Shown here: in pieces, positions 23,701 through 33,346 of the stretch
Layout: the number at the start of each line of letters is the position of its first letter
How positions within the stretch are numbered: the first letter of the stretch is position 1
Assembly: GCA_023206055.1 (NCBI GenBank)
Contig: CP065367.1
Coordinates: 1,302,001 to 1,366,000 of the forward strand
Direction of reading: 5' to 3'
DNA: 64,000 bases
From: Vibrio cyclitrophicus
Lineage (GTDB): Bacteria; Pseudomonadota; Gammaproteobacteria; Enterobacterales; Vibrionaceae
The notes under the pieces: model-generated
What the model saw: only the letters and a program-made list of their open reading frames with translations
Databases searched by the model: none
Told to the model about the DNA's origin: nothing
Position numbers and translations under genes: made by a program

Positions 23701-24945
23701 ATGTTTAAAAAGATAACGTTAGTAGCGGCAAGCATTGTAATGAGTGTTGGTGTTGCACAGGCAAGTGTTGAGAGTAAGACCTGGCCTGCATCAGATAAGG
23801 CTAAAACATTTGTTCAAGACACCATTGTCATTGGTATGCTCGCGAGCCCTTATGGTGCAGGTTGGAAGGATGACCAACAACTATTGGATTATTTCCAAGA
23901 TGCTCGTGATGCAGGTATTACAGGGCATGAATACACGATTACCGCTGCTGATCATAACTTTGATGACTTCTTGTTTCACCATCATAAACACCGCTCTGCG
24001 ATGGCAAAACAACCTGACAATTTCATCATCGCGCATTCAAATAATGACATTGAAAAAGCGCACACCGAAGGCAAAACCGCCGTGCTTTGGAACAGCCAAA
24101 CTGCAACCATCTTAGAAGAAGATGTGACTAAAATGGCGATTCTAAAAGACATGGGCTTAAAAAGCATAATCTTGGCGTATAACGACATTTTCAGAACAGG
24201 TTCAGGACAATTAGCCGCATTTAACGGTAGAGACATTGGCCTAACACCTTGGGGAGAATCTGTAATTGATTCGATGGTCGAATATCAGGTCATTCTCGAT
24301 CTCAGCCACACAGGCTCAAAAACAGCAAATGACGCGATGGATTACATGGAAGAGAAGTATCCTGGAACTCCATTTGTTTATACACACTCGGTGCCTGCTG
24401 GGCTTTATAAGAGTGAACCAGATGCTACGCCACAAGGTTGTTACCGTGCCATACCAGATGATGAAGCGATACGCGCTGCTAAATCAGGTGGCTACGTTGC
24501 TCCAACCTTTACCGAGTGGATGATGGATGGTGTGTGGCCTGAAGATATATCCCCTGTTCAGGCCGCGGATATGATCGACTACTACGTGAAATTAGTAGGC
24601 GTCGACCACGTAGGCATCGCGACAGACGATATGTTTTCTACAGCAATGGTTGTGGACTTCGCCACCAAGAACGCGAAAATGTATGACGATGGCGGCTACA
24701 TGATTGAGGCGTTCAACAAAGGCGCTACCGGTAATGGTGAACTGTCGAAGATCCTTGCTGCCATCACAGACGAACTTTGGAAACGCGGTTACAGCAACGA
24801 TGATCTAGCTAAGATCTACGGCGGCAACAAGATGCGAGTTTATGCTCAAGTATCTGAGGGTGCTGACCCTGACGAGTTCCAAAAAGAGTATACAAAACGT
24901 CTAAAAGCACTCACTAAGTTGAGAAATGAAAACTTAGCCATGTAG
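23701..24945 (+). CDS. Exported M19 family (membrane/renal-type) dipeptidase
   Basis: A 414-aa protein with a Sec signal peptide (residues 1-22, cleavage likely after AQA) and an amidohydrolase barrel of peptidase family M19. Visible family parts are WNSQTATILEEDV, LDLSHTGSKTANDAMDYM (the His ligand region), TPFVYTHSVPAGLY (second His) and VDHVGIATDD (Asp near the C-terminal metal site). The N-terminal DxHxD motif that supplies two metal ligands in renal dipeptidase is replaced here by VIGMLASPYGAGW, as in the divergent subgroup I know from Pseudomonas PA5396. Activity may therefore differ from a classic dipeptidase. A terminator follows; single gene, likely controlled by the divergent AraC protein. 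Confidence 0.85.
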   Translation: MFKKITLVAASIVMSVGVAQASVESKTWPASDKAKTFVQDTIVIGMLASPYGAGWKDDQQLLDYFQDARDAGITGHEYTITAADHNFDDFLFHHHKHRSAMAKQPDNFIIAHSNNDIEKAHTEGKTAVLWNSQTATILEEDVTKMAILKDMGLKSIILAYNDIFRTGSGQLAAFNGRDIGLTPWGESVIDSMVEYQVILDLSHTGSKTANDAMDYMEEKYPGTPFVYTHSVPAGLYKSEPDATPQGCYRAIPDDEAIRAAKSGGYVAPTFTEWMMDGVWPEDISPVQAADMIDYYVKLVGVDHVGIATDDMFSTAMVVDFATKNAKMYDDGGYMIEAFNKGATGNGELSKILAAITDELWKRGYSNDDLAKIYGGNKMRVYAQVSEGADPDEFQKEYTKRLKALTKLRNENLAM

Positions 24946-25582
24946 CTCGCGACTAAGAAAGCTCAAACACTCAAAGCACGTCCTATTCGGCGTGCTTTTT
25001 TATTCTCGGCTTGCAGACAATCTCACCCTTCCACCCTTCCACCCTTCCTCCTATCAAGCCAAGAGAGAGCAAGGTGAGATACCAAGTAAATTAAAGATCG
25101 AGTAATAAATAGGACAAATATATAGGAAATTTAAGAAATAACTATATAATATGATTACGCTTCAATAATTACACTCCCTATTTAACTAACCTCCTTACTC
25201 CTTATAACAATATTTTTACTGGTCACCTCCTCAATAAAATACCAGCCAATCACGAATACTTTGTGATATCAAGCTAGACTAAATTCCTAAGTACAACTTA
25301 TTGATACTGCCCACCCAACAAATTAATCTCTCGCAAGAAAATTTTTACTAAAAACCATCATAAACTTAATTTTACGCATCAAAACAATTATACTCACCCC
25401 CATACTGATAATGAGTTAAACGTTAGTAATATTGAGTAAACTTGTTCAATCAACAACAAGTAAAATTTGCAAAACTCAACTCATAGTTAACATTGAAAAT
25501 ATTTGGAACCAAAATCACAAGAGTAGGATTCTCTTGAATTTATTATCAGGGATGCTGACAAAAATAAAATAGGCATTGTTAG
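24946..25582. other. A+T-rich intergenic region
   Basis: A 637-base stretch with no credible gene on either strand. Apart from the terminator at its left end it is very A+T-rich and packed with stop codons; the right part should hold the promoter of the regulator at 25583. Confidence 0.6.
24973..25001 (+). terminator. Terminator of the dipeptidase gene
   Basis: Stem AAAGCACG / CGTGCTTT with a ten-base loop and T6 run, about 30 bases after the stop. Confidence 0.85.
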
Positions 25583-26350
25583 ATGAATAATTCTGCAACG
25601 TATTTACTTGCGGCTTTACGAGAAAAAATTAAAGAGAAAGGAGTTTGTTATTCCGATCTCTCTGCTGGGATGGCAATTCCTCTCTCAACCATTAAAAGAC
25701 AATTGCACAATACGTCTTTAGGATTGGACAAAATACTCTCGTATGCCTCTCATTTAGATACTGATTTAGTAGAGCTATCTATGCGTGGCAAACAGCTGCA
25801 ACAAGAGAACGAGCAGTTTATCACCGATATAAACAGTGACATATTTTACCAATATCCATACTTGTTTGATTTTTTGTACCTATTACGACGAAAAAGTTGG
25901 TCACCACAAGATATTGCCAATAAATATCAACTAAGTCATACCTCTATGGCCATATATTTTCGTGCATTAGAAATGATGGATTACGTTGAATTAAAAGGCG
26001 ATGACCAATACAGATTTAAAGATCAAGGTCGTTTTATTTTTGAAGAAGGCTCCAAACTGGATACTTTATTCGCTAAACGTTTTCGAGATGAAGTGTTCAG
26101 CCATGATGTACGGCCCCCAATCTGTATAGGGCGTATTGCTATTACTGAAGAACAAGAAGAGAAACTGGCAAACGAAGTTTACAACAAGTTAATTGAGTTT
26201 GATGTACAAAACAAAAATGGAGAAGGCGGTGAACGGCTCAGAAATGTGTTGATGACCTACACTCCGGGCAATCAGATATTTCTTTCAGATACGATTCCTA
26301 ATATTGATGGCGAATTATTAAAGTCTATATCGATAGCTAATGAACAATAA
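25583..26350 (+). CDS. Helix-turn-helix transcriptional regulator of unknown family
   Basis: A 255-aa protein. Residues ~5-55 look like an XRE-type HTH (YSDLSAGMAIPLSTIKRQL). Residues ~90-150 look like a second, winged HTH (SPQDIANKYQLSHTSMAIYFRALEMMDYVEL). The rest has no recognised ligand domain. It precedes the YgjK-type glycosidase gene on the same strand by 179 bases, so it may regulate it. The non-coding DNA before it is very A+T-rich. No named family recognised; a DNA-binding role is the only supported claim. Confidence 0.7.
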   Translation: MNNSATYLLAALREKIKEKGVCYSDLSAGMAIPLSTIKRQLHNTSLGLDKILSYASHLDTDLVELSMRGKQLQQENEQFITDINSDIFYQYPYLFDFLYLLRRKSWSPQDIANKYQLSHTSMAIYFRALEMMDYVELKGDDQYRFKDQGRFIFEEGSKLDTLFAKRFRDEVFSHDVRPPICIGRIAITEEQEEKLANEVYNKLIEFDVQNKNGEGGERLRNVLMTYTPGNQIFLSDTIPNIDGELLKSISIANEQ

Positions 26351-26529
26351 TTAATTACTTGTTATTTAAGCAAGTTGAATAAATAAAGAATAGACGTAAA
26401 TAAGCGTTCTTTTCTTATACCAATAAGTGAAATAAATAAGGCTGAATCTTCATCACGAAACTCGGCAGGGATTGTCTCGACCTTTTTTCGCCTGATCAGG
26501 TTCAAAAACCAATAAATGAGGGATATAAC

Positions 26530-29220
26530 ATGCACTTTAAGACGTCTTTATGCGCAATTGCTGTCGGGGTTGCTCTAACACTAAGCGGATGCAACAGTAG
26601 TGATAATAGCTCAAATGTGGATGCTCCACTTAAAGCGACCGAATTCCACAACACCATCGATCGTGCAGGTGTACCTGTGGCATTGCGTGATTTGCACGGT
26701 GGCCACCTGCGCTACATTCCAATGTTCGATAACGGCTCATGGCATGGCCACACGTTAGACACCAAAGGTGGTGAAATTACGCTAGGTGGTACAGCGCTAT
26801 TGACCGAAGAATACGTATCATTCATGGCTGCACGTTTCGACCGTTTAGCTCTGACTGTCGACGGCCAGCCAATGCCGCTAGAACTGACAAACGCATACTC
26901 ACAACCAGGTGCGTTGATCCAAACGTATACAGGCGATAACGGTATCGAAGCCGAGCTAGAAATGCGTTTTGTGACTAATCGTACTTCTCTTGTAAAAACC
27001 ACCATCAAAAACCCAAATAAGCAAGATATTCAAGGCGAATGGGATGGTGAGTTGATGCAAAACTATCGTGCGGATGATGGCACGGCATACAAGAATGAAG
27101 ACAGCACAGTCCGTAGTGTTGAAGAAGCTTACCCAACTTACTCCCGTGAAATTACAGCGACAGACAGTGGTGTAGAAGTCTCTTTTGGCGCAGTTCGTGA
27201 TTCATGGTCATTGTTGACATCTGGCGATTCAAAGTTCGAAGTAACGCGTTCTATCAAACCAGACACTTCTACCATCAATGATGATAAGAAAGGTTTCGTG
27301 CAAACGGCCTCTCTAGGTGATGGCGAAGAGATCACGTTATACACGGCTTACACTCACGTTCAAAACACCAAAGAACAAGCATCTGAGTTTGGAAAACTGA
27401 ATAAAGTGATGGCCGATCCAAAAGGTTACATGCACGATTCAGCTATGCGTTGGGAAGAATACCTAGAAAACGGTCTCACCAACAATGCGGCGTCAAAAGA
27501 GCATGAGTTTGTTGCAGTAAAAGCAATGGAAACATTGAACGCGAACTGGCGTGGTGCTGCGGGTGCGATTGATCATGACACCGTTACACCTTCCGTTACC
27601 GCCCCTTACTTCTCGGGCAACATGACATGGCCGTGGGATACGTGGAAACAAGCTTACGCAATGTCGCACTTCAACCCAGATGTAGCGATGGAAAACATTC
27701 GCACCGTATTCCAATACCAAGTGTAATCTGATGATCCAGTCCGCCCTTGGGATGAAGGTTACCTGCTTGATGTTGTGACTTACAACCTGCCAACTGAGCG
27801 TTGGGACGGTATGTCTACGGAATACAAAAAAGTGTTCCCTCAAGCGACCGATGGCCTGAACTGGAATGAGCGAAATACCAAACCATCACTGGCAGCATGG
27901 GCGGTATGGGAAGTGTATACTGCTCTGAAAGACGAACATAACCGCCCCGAAGAAGCACAGAAGTGGCTAGAAGAAATGTATCCGAAACTAGTTGCGTTCC
28001 ACGATTGGTGGTTACGCGCTCGTGATACGAACAAGAACGGCATTCCAGAATACGGCGCAGCGAAAGATCCAATCCACACGGTTTTTGCAGGTGACGTGAA
28101 TGACGGTTCTTGGGGATCAGATGCGTCTGTTGACGATATGAAGTTCCAATACAAAGACGAAGCGAACGGTGACAACTGGATCAAAGAAACGAGTATCGAG
28201 AAATACAATGAATTACTAACTTCTGGCGATTACACAGCAATGAGTATCCCTGCCAAAGTCGCAGCGGGTTGGGAATCAGGCCGTGATAACGCTGGCGTGT
28301 TTGGTTTTATCGACACTATCGACAACCTGCAAGGTATGGCCGAGCAACCAACGCAAAATGAAGCGGAAGTCATAGACCAAATGGGTCGTTACGCGCATGA
28401 CACTAATGGTTTCGACAATACGTATGACATGGCTATGGGCTCGGACGGCTCAGTAGTGACTTACCATGATGATTCAGTTGAGAACATGGACAAACTGGCT
28501 CTGGCGAAGAAAGACTGGGAGGTGAAGTTCAACGAAAATACGGATGATTCAGACAGCTTATCTGGTTACTCATTGATGCAAGAGTCGGTAGACCAAGCGT
28601 CTTACTGGTACTCAGACAACCTATACCTATCTCAAATCGCCGACGTGCTGGGTAAAGCAGACAAAGCCGCTGAGTTTGCAGAAAAAGCAGCCAATACCAA
28701 AGAGTACATCAACCGTTGTATGTACGATGAGTCAACAGGCTTCTACTACGATATCGAAGTGGTGCCAAATGGCCTCCCTAACCAATGTGCAGGTCCTGTA
28801 TTGGTGAAACGCGGTATGGGCCCTGAAGGTTGGTCACCACTATTCAACAATGCTGCGACGCAAGAACACGCGGACAAAGTAGTAGAGAACATGCTGAATA
28901 CCAGCAAGTTTAACTCACCTAAGATTCCGCTAGGTACGGCATCAATGGACAACCCGGCTTACGGCCCAGACATTTACTGGCGTGGTCGCGTGTGGCTCGA
29001 TCAGTTCTACTTTGGTGTTCGCGGTATGGACAACTATGGATACGGTGTAGAAGCGCGTCAAATGGTCGACAAGCTATTCCAAAATGCGCAAGGCCTAACA
29101 GAATCTACCCCGATTCAGGAAAACTACAACCCAGAAACGGGTGAGGTTCAGGGCGCGAATAACTTCTCTTGGAGTGCAGCGCACCTTTACATGTTGTACA
29201 ACGGTTTTGTAGGCAAATAA
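26530..29220 (+). pseudogene. ygjK: YgjK-type GH63 glycosidase lipoprotein gene with in-frame TAA at codon 399
   Basis: The frame 26530-29220 encodes a YgjK homologue (GH63 alpha-glucosidase-like) interrupted once, by TAA at 27724-27726. Codons on both sides stay in frame: V-stop-S-D-D-P-V-R-P-W-D matches the family's I-Q-P-G-D-S-V-R-P from memory, so the stop stands where Gln is expected, a single CAA-to-TAA change. Part 1 (398 codons) has a lipobox LSGC at Cys21 and the beta-sandwich domain. Part 2 (reopening at GTG 27775, 481 codons) holds the (alpha/alpha)6 barrel with ESGRDNAGVFGF and IQENYNPETG, which carry the catalytic Asp and Glu of E. coli YgjK. Part 1 alone cannot be active, and part 2 lacks a signal. 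Full readthrough would give 896 aa. Mutation, sequencing error and suppression are all possible. Confidence 0.85.
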
Positions 29221-29372
29221 ACACTCGTTGTTCCGTCATTAACGGAGTCAAGCATTAAGCGTTGTAAATGGTCCACCTAACCATCTGCAATTGTTTAACA
29301 CACTCCATATCCCTGACAACAAAGCCACAACAGACGCTGTGGCTTCTGTTTTATCGGTTTGAATCAATACCG

Positions 29373-30377
29373 CTAACTGTCCGTCGTCGTTAATGGCCGC
29401 TTCCCATCACACGCCCCTTTCTTAAGGTCGTATAGCGGGCTGGCTCCATGGTTACTCCATCGGTGGTCTTCCCTAGCCAGTTTTTTATATTGAGTCGGCG
29501 TGAAGCCAATGTATGTCTGGAAGGTTTCATAGAATCGGCTACTTGAATTGAAGCCCACCGTGAGTGAGATATCGAGAATGGTTCTATCCGTATCACTCAA
29601 CAAAGCACGAGCGTGGTTGATGCGCATCGCAGTAATGTACTGCTTAATGGTCATCTGCATCATTCTCTGAAATACGTTCATCGCGTAGTTGCTGTGTAAC
29701 CCGACATGTTCAGCGATACCTTTAACGGTTAATGGCTGATTATGGTGAGTCGCAATGTATTCCAACATCTGGCTGACATAGAATTGGGAGTGTTTCGATA
29801 CCCCTTTCTTGGTCGACTTATCCTGTCGATTTACCAGCAGTTGTTGCCAACCATCAAGGCAGATTCGTTTAAGCATTAAGCCAATTTCATCCATAGCCAA
29901 CTGCTGGCGACTTTCTGACGAATGTTTTATCTCTTGTGCCCAACGGGATATTTCAAACTCACTGATCAACGAACAGGAGTTCGATTGCAATACACTTCCG
30001 TGAGTTATCTGATTGACAAAATCACGACTGAGAGCCCAGGACATAAAATGGTGAATCGGTATGTTGATGATCCCCATATTATGGCTTTGGCCGGGATTGG
30101 TGAGTCGATGAGGTACCGATGCCCAAAACAAGCCAATCGATCCACTCTTAACCACGATTGGGCTGCCGTTAATGATGTACTCCACATCATCCCCAAAGGG
30201 AATGTTCACCTCAACTTGACCATGCCAATGATAACCCGGCATGGAGTGAGGAGCTCTGAGTTCGATATCAATTTTCTCATAAGAAGAATAGAGAGAAAGC
30301 GGGCTTACCGACACAGTCTCGGTTGAGTACTTATCTAAAGTGATAATTCTCACCGTATCTGGGGCTGATTGCGGCAT
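29373..30377 (-). CDS. melR: Melibiose operon regulator MelR
   Basis: A 334-aa AraC-family activator closely resembling E. coli MelR along its length. The N-terminal sensor domain includes PLSLYSSYEKIDIELRAPH and HWHGQVEVNIPF (residues ~26-65); the C-terminal double HTH includes SKHSQFYVSQMLEYI, VGLHSNYAMNVFQRMMQMT, ITAMRINHARALLSDTDRTI and the final FNSSSRFYETFQTYIGFTP. It is divergent from melA across 328 bases. In E. coli MelR binds melibiose and activates melAB together with CRP. The C-terminus is some 20 residues longer than the part I can align. Confidence 0.93.
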   Translation of the reverse strand: MPQSAPDTVRIITLDKYSTETVSVSPLSLYSSYEKIDIELRAPHSMPGYHWHGQVEVNIPFGDDVEYIINGSPIVVKSGSIGLFWASVPHRLTNPGQSHNMGIINIPIHHFMSWALSRDFVNQITHGSVLQSNSCSLISEFEISRWAQEIKHSSESRQQLAMDEIGLMLKRICLDGWQQLLVNRQDKSTKKGVSKHSQFYVSQMLEYIATHHNQPLTVKGIAEHVGLHSNYAMNVFQRMMQMTIKQYITAMRINHARALLSDTDRTILDISLTVGFNSSSRFYETFQTYIGFTPTQYKKLAREDHRWSNHGASPLYDLKKGACDGKRPLTTTDS

Positions 30378-30705
30378 ATCTCGCTCCTTAGGTAATCGTA
30401 TATCTGACTTTTAGCAGTTCCTCGATAATAAAACTCTGAACGCGATCATAGAGCCGACTTACCCCAATTCATAAGATCATCGCGATGTGATTAGAGTCAG
30501 CATCTTAAGTGAAAAACTCGCTTCATTGCATAACCCTTCTCCTTAAAAGCCAGCAAGTTATCCCATTTCCTAAGATTTCCATTTGGTGATTTGAAAATAT
30601 TAGAAAACGGGAGAGTTCTCCAGTTATCTGAGACGAATCGACATGGGCTCTAGGTGTAACTTATCTGCATCAACAAAAGAACTCTGAGAGATAAAGGATT
30701 CCACT
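30378..30705. promoter_or_regulatory. melR-melA divergent control region
   Basis: A 328-base non-coding region that should hold MelR sites and both promoters. Direct observations: a CRP-like site at 30486-30501 and a short palindrome GGAGA-GT-TCTCC at 30610-30621, 85 bases before melA. I could not place MelR sites with confidence. Confidence 0.6.
30486..30501. promoter_or_regulatory. Possible CRP site in the mel control region
   Basis: TGTGA-TTAGAG-TCAGC compared with the consensus TGTGA-N6-TCACA: perfect left half, three of five in the right half. Catabolite control is expected for mel genes. Confidence 0.4.
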
Positions 30706-32058
30706 ATGCAAAGCCCTAAGATCACATTCATCGGTGCTGGCTCAACCATTTTTGTTAAGAACATTCTTGGCGACGTTTTCCACCGTTCAGCATTACAAAA
30801 CGCTCATGTCGCATTGATGGATATCGATGAGACCCGATTAGAAGAGTCTCACCTTGTCGTCAGCAAGTTGATTGAATCATCAGGCGCTACTGGCTCTATT
30901 TCATGTCACTTAAATCAGAAAGAAGCACTACAAGACGCAGATTTTGTCGTCATCGCTTTCCAAATCGGCGGTTATGAACCTTGTACGGTCACGGATTTCG
31001 AGGTGTGTAAACGCCATGGCCTGGAACAAACCATCGCAGACACACTAGGCCCAGGCGGTATTATGCGTTCGTTACGCACAGTCCCGCATCTTTGGAGTGT
31101 CTGTGAAGATATGACCGAGGTTTGTCCGAACGCGACCATGCTCAACTACGTCAACCCAATGGCAATGAACACATGGGCAATGTACGAGAAGTATCCGCAC
31201 ATTAAACAAGTCGGTTTGTGTCACTCAGTACAAGGTACAGCAGAAGAATTAGCACGCGACCTAAACTTAGATTACGCAGATCTTCGCTATACCTGCGCAG
31301 GCATCAACCACATGGCTTACTACCTGACCCTCGAGAAGAAAACAGAAAGTGGTGAGTACGTCGACATTTATCCAGACCTACTTAAAGCCTTTGAGAGTGG
31401 CAAAGCGCCTAAACCGGGTATTTATCACAATGGTCGCTGCACAAATCTGGTTCGCTACGAGATGTTCAAAAAATTGGGCTACTTTGTGACAGAGTCTTCT
31501 GAACATTTTTCGGAATACACCCCCTACTTTATCAAGCCAAATCGTCCAGATTTAATCGAACGTTATAAAGTGCCACTTGATGAATACCCAAAGCGCTGTG
31601 TCGAGCAAATTGCCGATTGGAAACGTGACCTTCAAGAACTCAAAACAGCTGACAAGATCACCGTTGATGAGTCTCACGAATACGCCAGCACCATCATGAA
31701 TTCTATCTGGACAGGCACTCCGAGCGTCATTTACGGCAATGTGAAAAATGAAGCCTTGATCGACAACTTACCGCAAGGCTGCTGTGTTGAGGTCGCTTGT
31801 TTAGTTGATGCGAATGGTGTGCAACCGATCAAAGCTGGTCGCCTACCTAACCACTTAGCCGCATTAATGCAGACCAACATCAATGTTCAAACTCTATTAA
31901 CGGAAGCCATTCTCACTGAAAACCGCGACCGTATTTATCATGCTGCAATGCTGGACCCTCATACTGCCGTTGTACTTGGAATAGAAGAGATATACGCGCT
32001 GGTTGATGACTTAATTGAGGCTCATGAAGGTTGGTTACCAGAGTGGGTTAACAAGTAA
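30706..32058 (+). CDS. melA: Alpha-galactosidase (melibiase), GH4
   Basis: A 450-aa GH4 enzyme, the E. coli MelA type, which splits melibiose and other alpha-galactosides using NAD+ and a divalent metal. Residues ~5-15 are the NAD loop FIGAGSTIF; the metal Cys and His are in VGLCHSVQGT near residue 175; the active-site area includes VVIAFQIGGYE (~84), TLGPGGIMRSLR (~115) and INHMAYYLTL (~200). Cytoplasmic. Ribosome site GATAAAGGA before the ATG. Under MelR control by position. No melB sodium-melibiose symporter follows: a long palindrome and then the dsbB-like gene on the other strand come next, so sugar entry must use a transporter encoded elsewhere. Confidence 0.95.
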   Translation: MQSPKITFIGAGSTIFVKNILGDVFHRSALQNAHVALMDIDETRLEESHLVVSKLIESSGATGSISCHLNQKEALQDADFVVIAFQIGGYEPCTVTDFEVCKRHGLEQTIADTLGPGGIMRSLRTVPHLWSVCEDMTEVCPNATMLNYVNPMAMNTWAMYEKYPHIKQVGLCHSVQGTAEELARDLNLDYADLRYTCAGINHMAYYLTLEKKTESGEYVDIYPDLLKAFESGKAPKPGIYHNGRCTNLVRYEMFKKLGYFVTESSEHFSEYTPYFIKPNRPDLIERYKVPLDEYPKRCVEQIADWKRDLQELKTADKITVDESHEYASTIMNSIWTGTPSVIYGNVKNEALIDNLPQGCCVEVACLVDANGVQPIKAGRLPNHLAALMQTNINVQTLLTEAILTENRDRIYHAAMLDPHTAVVLGIEEIYALVDDLIEAHEGWLPEWVNK

Positions 32059-32106
32059 TTTCATGCAAGGGCGTGCTGGCCTTTCACGGTTAAATTTTGA
32101 TCGAGA

Positions 32107-32189
32107 TAAAAGCGTTTTAATCGCTGCAAGAGGCTTGCCGCTTAGTCATTCTAAGCAAAATCCTCTCAACAAAGAGTAAAACGCTTTTA
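32107..32189. repeat. 83-nt nested palindrome after melA
   Basis: Outer perfect 13-base arms TAAAAGCGTTTTA / TAAAACGCTTTTA, inner GAGG/CCTC, and a central hairpin GCTTAG-TCATT-CTAAGC, forming one long interrupted stem. It lies between convergent genes. It could act as terminator but its organised structure resembles a dispersed intergenic repeat element. Confidence 0.7.
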
Positions 32190-32261
32190 GCCGAACCCTT
32201 TTGGACAGCGTTTGTAAATCCTTTCTACTGCGGTATCTGCTTCTCGTGTAGGCTAACAGCT

Positions 32262-32813
32262 CTAACCAGTACCCTGATTAAACAACCAATAACTCACGGG
32301 GTTATCAGGGCATTGATAAGGCCCACACTCAACGAACGTAGCAATGGCATTCAGAGCAACCACAACGATTGCTAACAAGCACGCCACACGCCCCAAGTTA
32401 CTCATCTTGTAAGCTTCTTGAGTCTGTGTCTTATTCGTTAGAATCAAGATCACAGCAACCGCAAAGATAGTGGCGATGAACAAAACAAATGCCCATGTGT
32501 AATAGTGCATTCCCAAAATAGGACTTCCGTAACCCGGAGTTCCAGGGATTACGTGTAAAGAGACTTGTCTGAGCGACGTTGCTACGCCGTACAAAGCGCC
32601 AATTAGAACGATGCCATAGTGGCGAGATTGAGGTCCATAAACCACATTCAACATGAAGCCAAACGCCACCATTACAAAGCCAATACGTTGTAATAAGCAT
32701 AACGGACAAGGCAACTCATTAAGAACAAACTGAAGAATAAAGCCGATCAACAAAACGGCTGTCATACCTAGCAAGCCAAGTGTATTCAAGAGCGTTAATT
32801 GATTTCGATTCAT
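32262..32813 (-). CDS. DsbB-like disulfide bond formation protein
   Basis: A 183-aa inner-membrane protein with four to five hydrophobic segments (residues ~8-30, 42-60, 66-82, 105-126, 143-160). The first periplasmic loop carries the redox pair CPLC at Cys36/Cys39, followed by LQRIGF, the DsbB signature. The second cysteine pair of E. coli DsbB (loop two) is absent; instead Cys163 and Cys168 lie in a C-terminal periplasmic tail (ECGPYQCPD). So it is a DsbB-family quinone-linked thiol oxidase with a shifted second pair. Its ATG is preceded by AGGAG overlapping the stop of the small DUF5993-like gene, so they form an operon. A dedicated DsbA partner was not seen nearby. Confidence 0.88.
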   Translation of the reverse strand: MNRNQLTLLNTLGLLGMTAVLLIGFILQFVLNELPCPLCLLQRIGFVMVAFGFMLNVVYGPQSRHYGIVLIGALYGVATSLRQVSLHVIPGTPGYGSPILGMHYYTWAFVLFIATIFAVAVILILTNKTQTQEAYKMSNLGRVACLLAIVVVALNAIATFVECGPYQCPDNPVSYWLFNQGTG

Positions 32814-32822
32814 GCTAGCTCC

Positions 32823-32987
32823 TTACAATAAGATCGATAGCGGGTCGGTGGCATGATGGTTAAACCAATACAAACCAAGAATCACTGAGCTAGCAAAAAA
32901 GCCATAAGCAGCGGTCTTCTTATCGAAAAAGGCGCATAGCATTGCCACAAATAACAACAAAAACAGTAAAGACATCATAAGAGGCAT
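32823..32987 (-). CDS. Small membrane protein, DUF5993-like
   Basis: Found by hand translation: 54 codons, ATG at 32987, stop TAA at 32823-32825. Residues ~4-20 and 27-42 are hydrophobic, giving two membrane helices around the motif AFFDKKTAAYGFF, then a tail WFNHHATDPL. This agrees with the DUF5993 family, which I know from positions next to dsbB-like genes. The stop overlaps the Shine-Dalgarno sequence of the dsbB-like gene. AAGGAA stands almost against the first ATG, so the real start may be the ATG at the fourth or fifth codon. Probably a small partner of the DsbB-like protein; role unproven. Confidence 0.75.
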   Translation of the reverse strand: MPLMMSLLFLLLFVAMLCAFFDKKTAAYGFFASSVILGLYWFNHHATDPLSILL

Positions 32988-33346
32988 TTCCTTTCTATTT
33001 ATCCTGTTCAGTCAGACTAAACGTCATAATGAATATCCACACCGATGCTATTAATCATTCAACTTCGGTAAATCTATGGATTACGAATTGAAAATCATCA
33101 ACTTAATAGTTGTTAGTAAGAACCGAGCTGTCAAGTTTAAGGTCACACACTAAGTGCGCACCAGCACATCAAGGCAACTAACCAACCGATGAACCCCGTT
33201 GATATTGATGACAGGTAAGGTTGGCAAATATGTGAATGAAGTTAAGCTTAGGAGATATCAGGAGGTTATTTGTCACTGCTCTAAACAGCAAAAAACCCAG
33301 CGAAAGGTCGCTAGGTTTGAAATATAAAAAGTGATGTAATACAAGC
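32988..33346. other. Intergenic region with terminator
   Basis: No gene seen in 359 bases. The left part should be the promoter of the DUF5993/dsbB pair and the right part contains the terminator at 33294-33317. Confidence 0.55.
33294..33317 (-). terminator. Terminator of the DUF5062 gene
   Basis: Minus-strand stem AACCTAGCGA / TCGCTGGGTT with one mismatch and an AGG-type loop, followed by a T6 run; 29 bases beyond the stop. Confidence 0.8.

Noticed and set aside
27775..29220. Reading the 3' half of the glycosidase as an independent gene
   Set aside because: It has no ribosome site or signal peptide at its GTG and is in perfect frame with the upstream half; it is better described as the rest of an interrupted gene.
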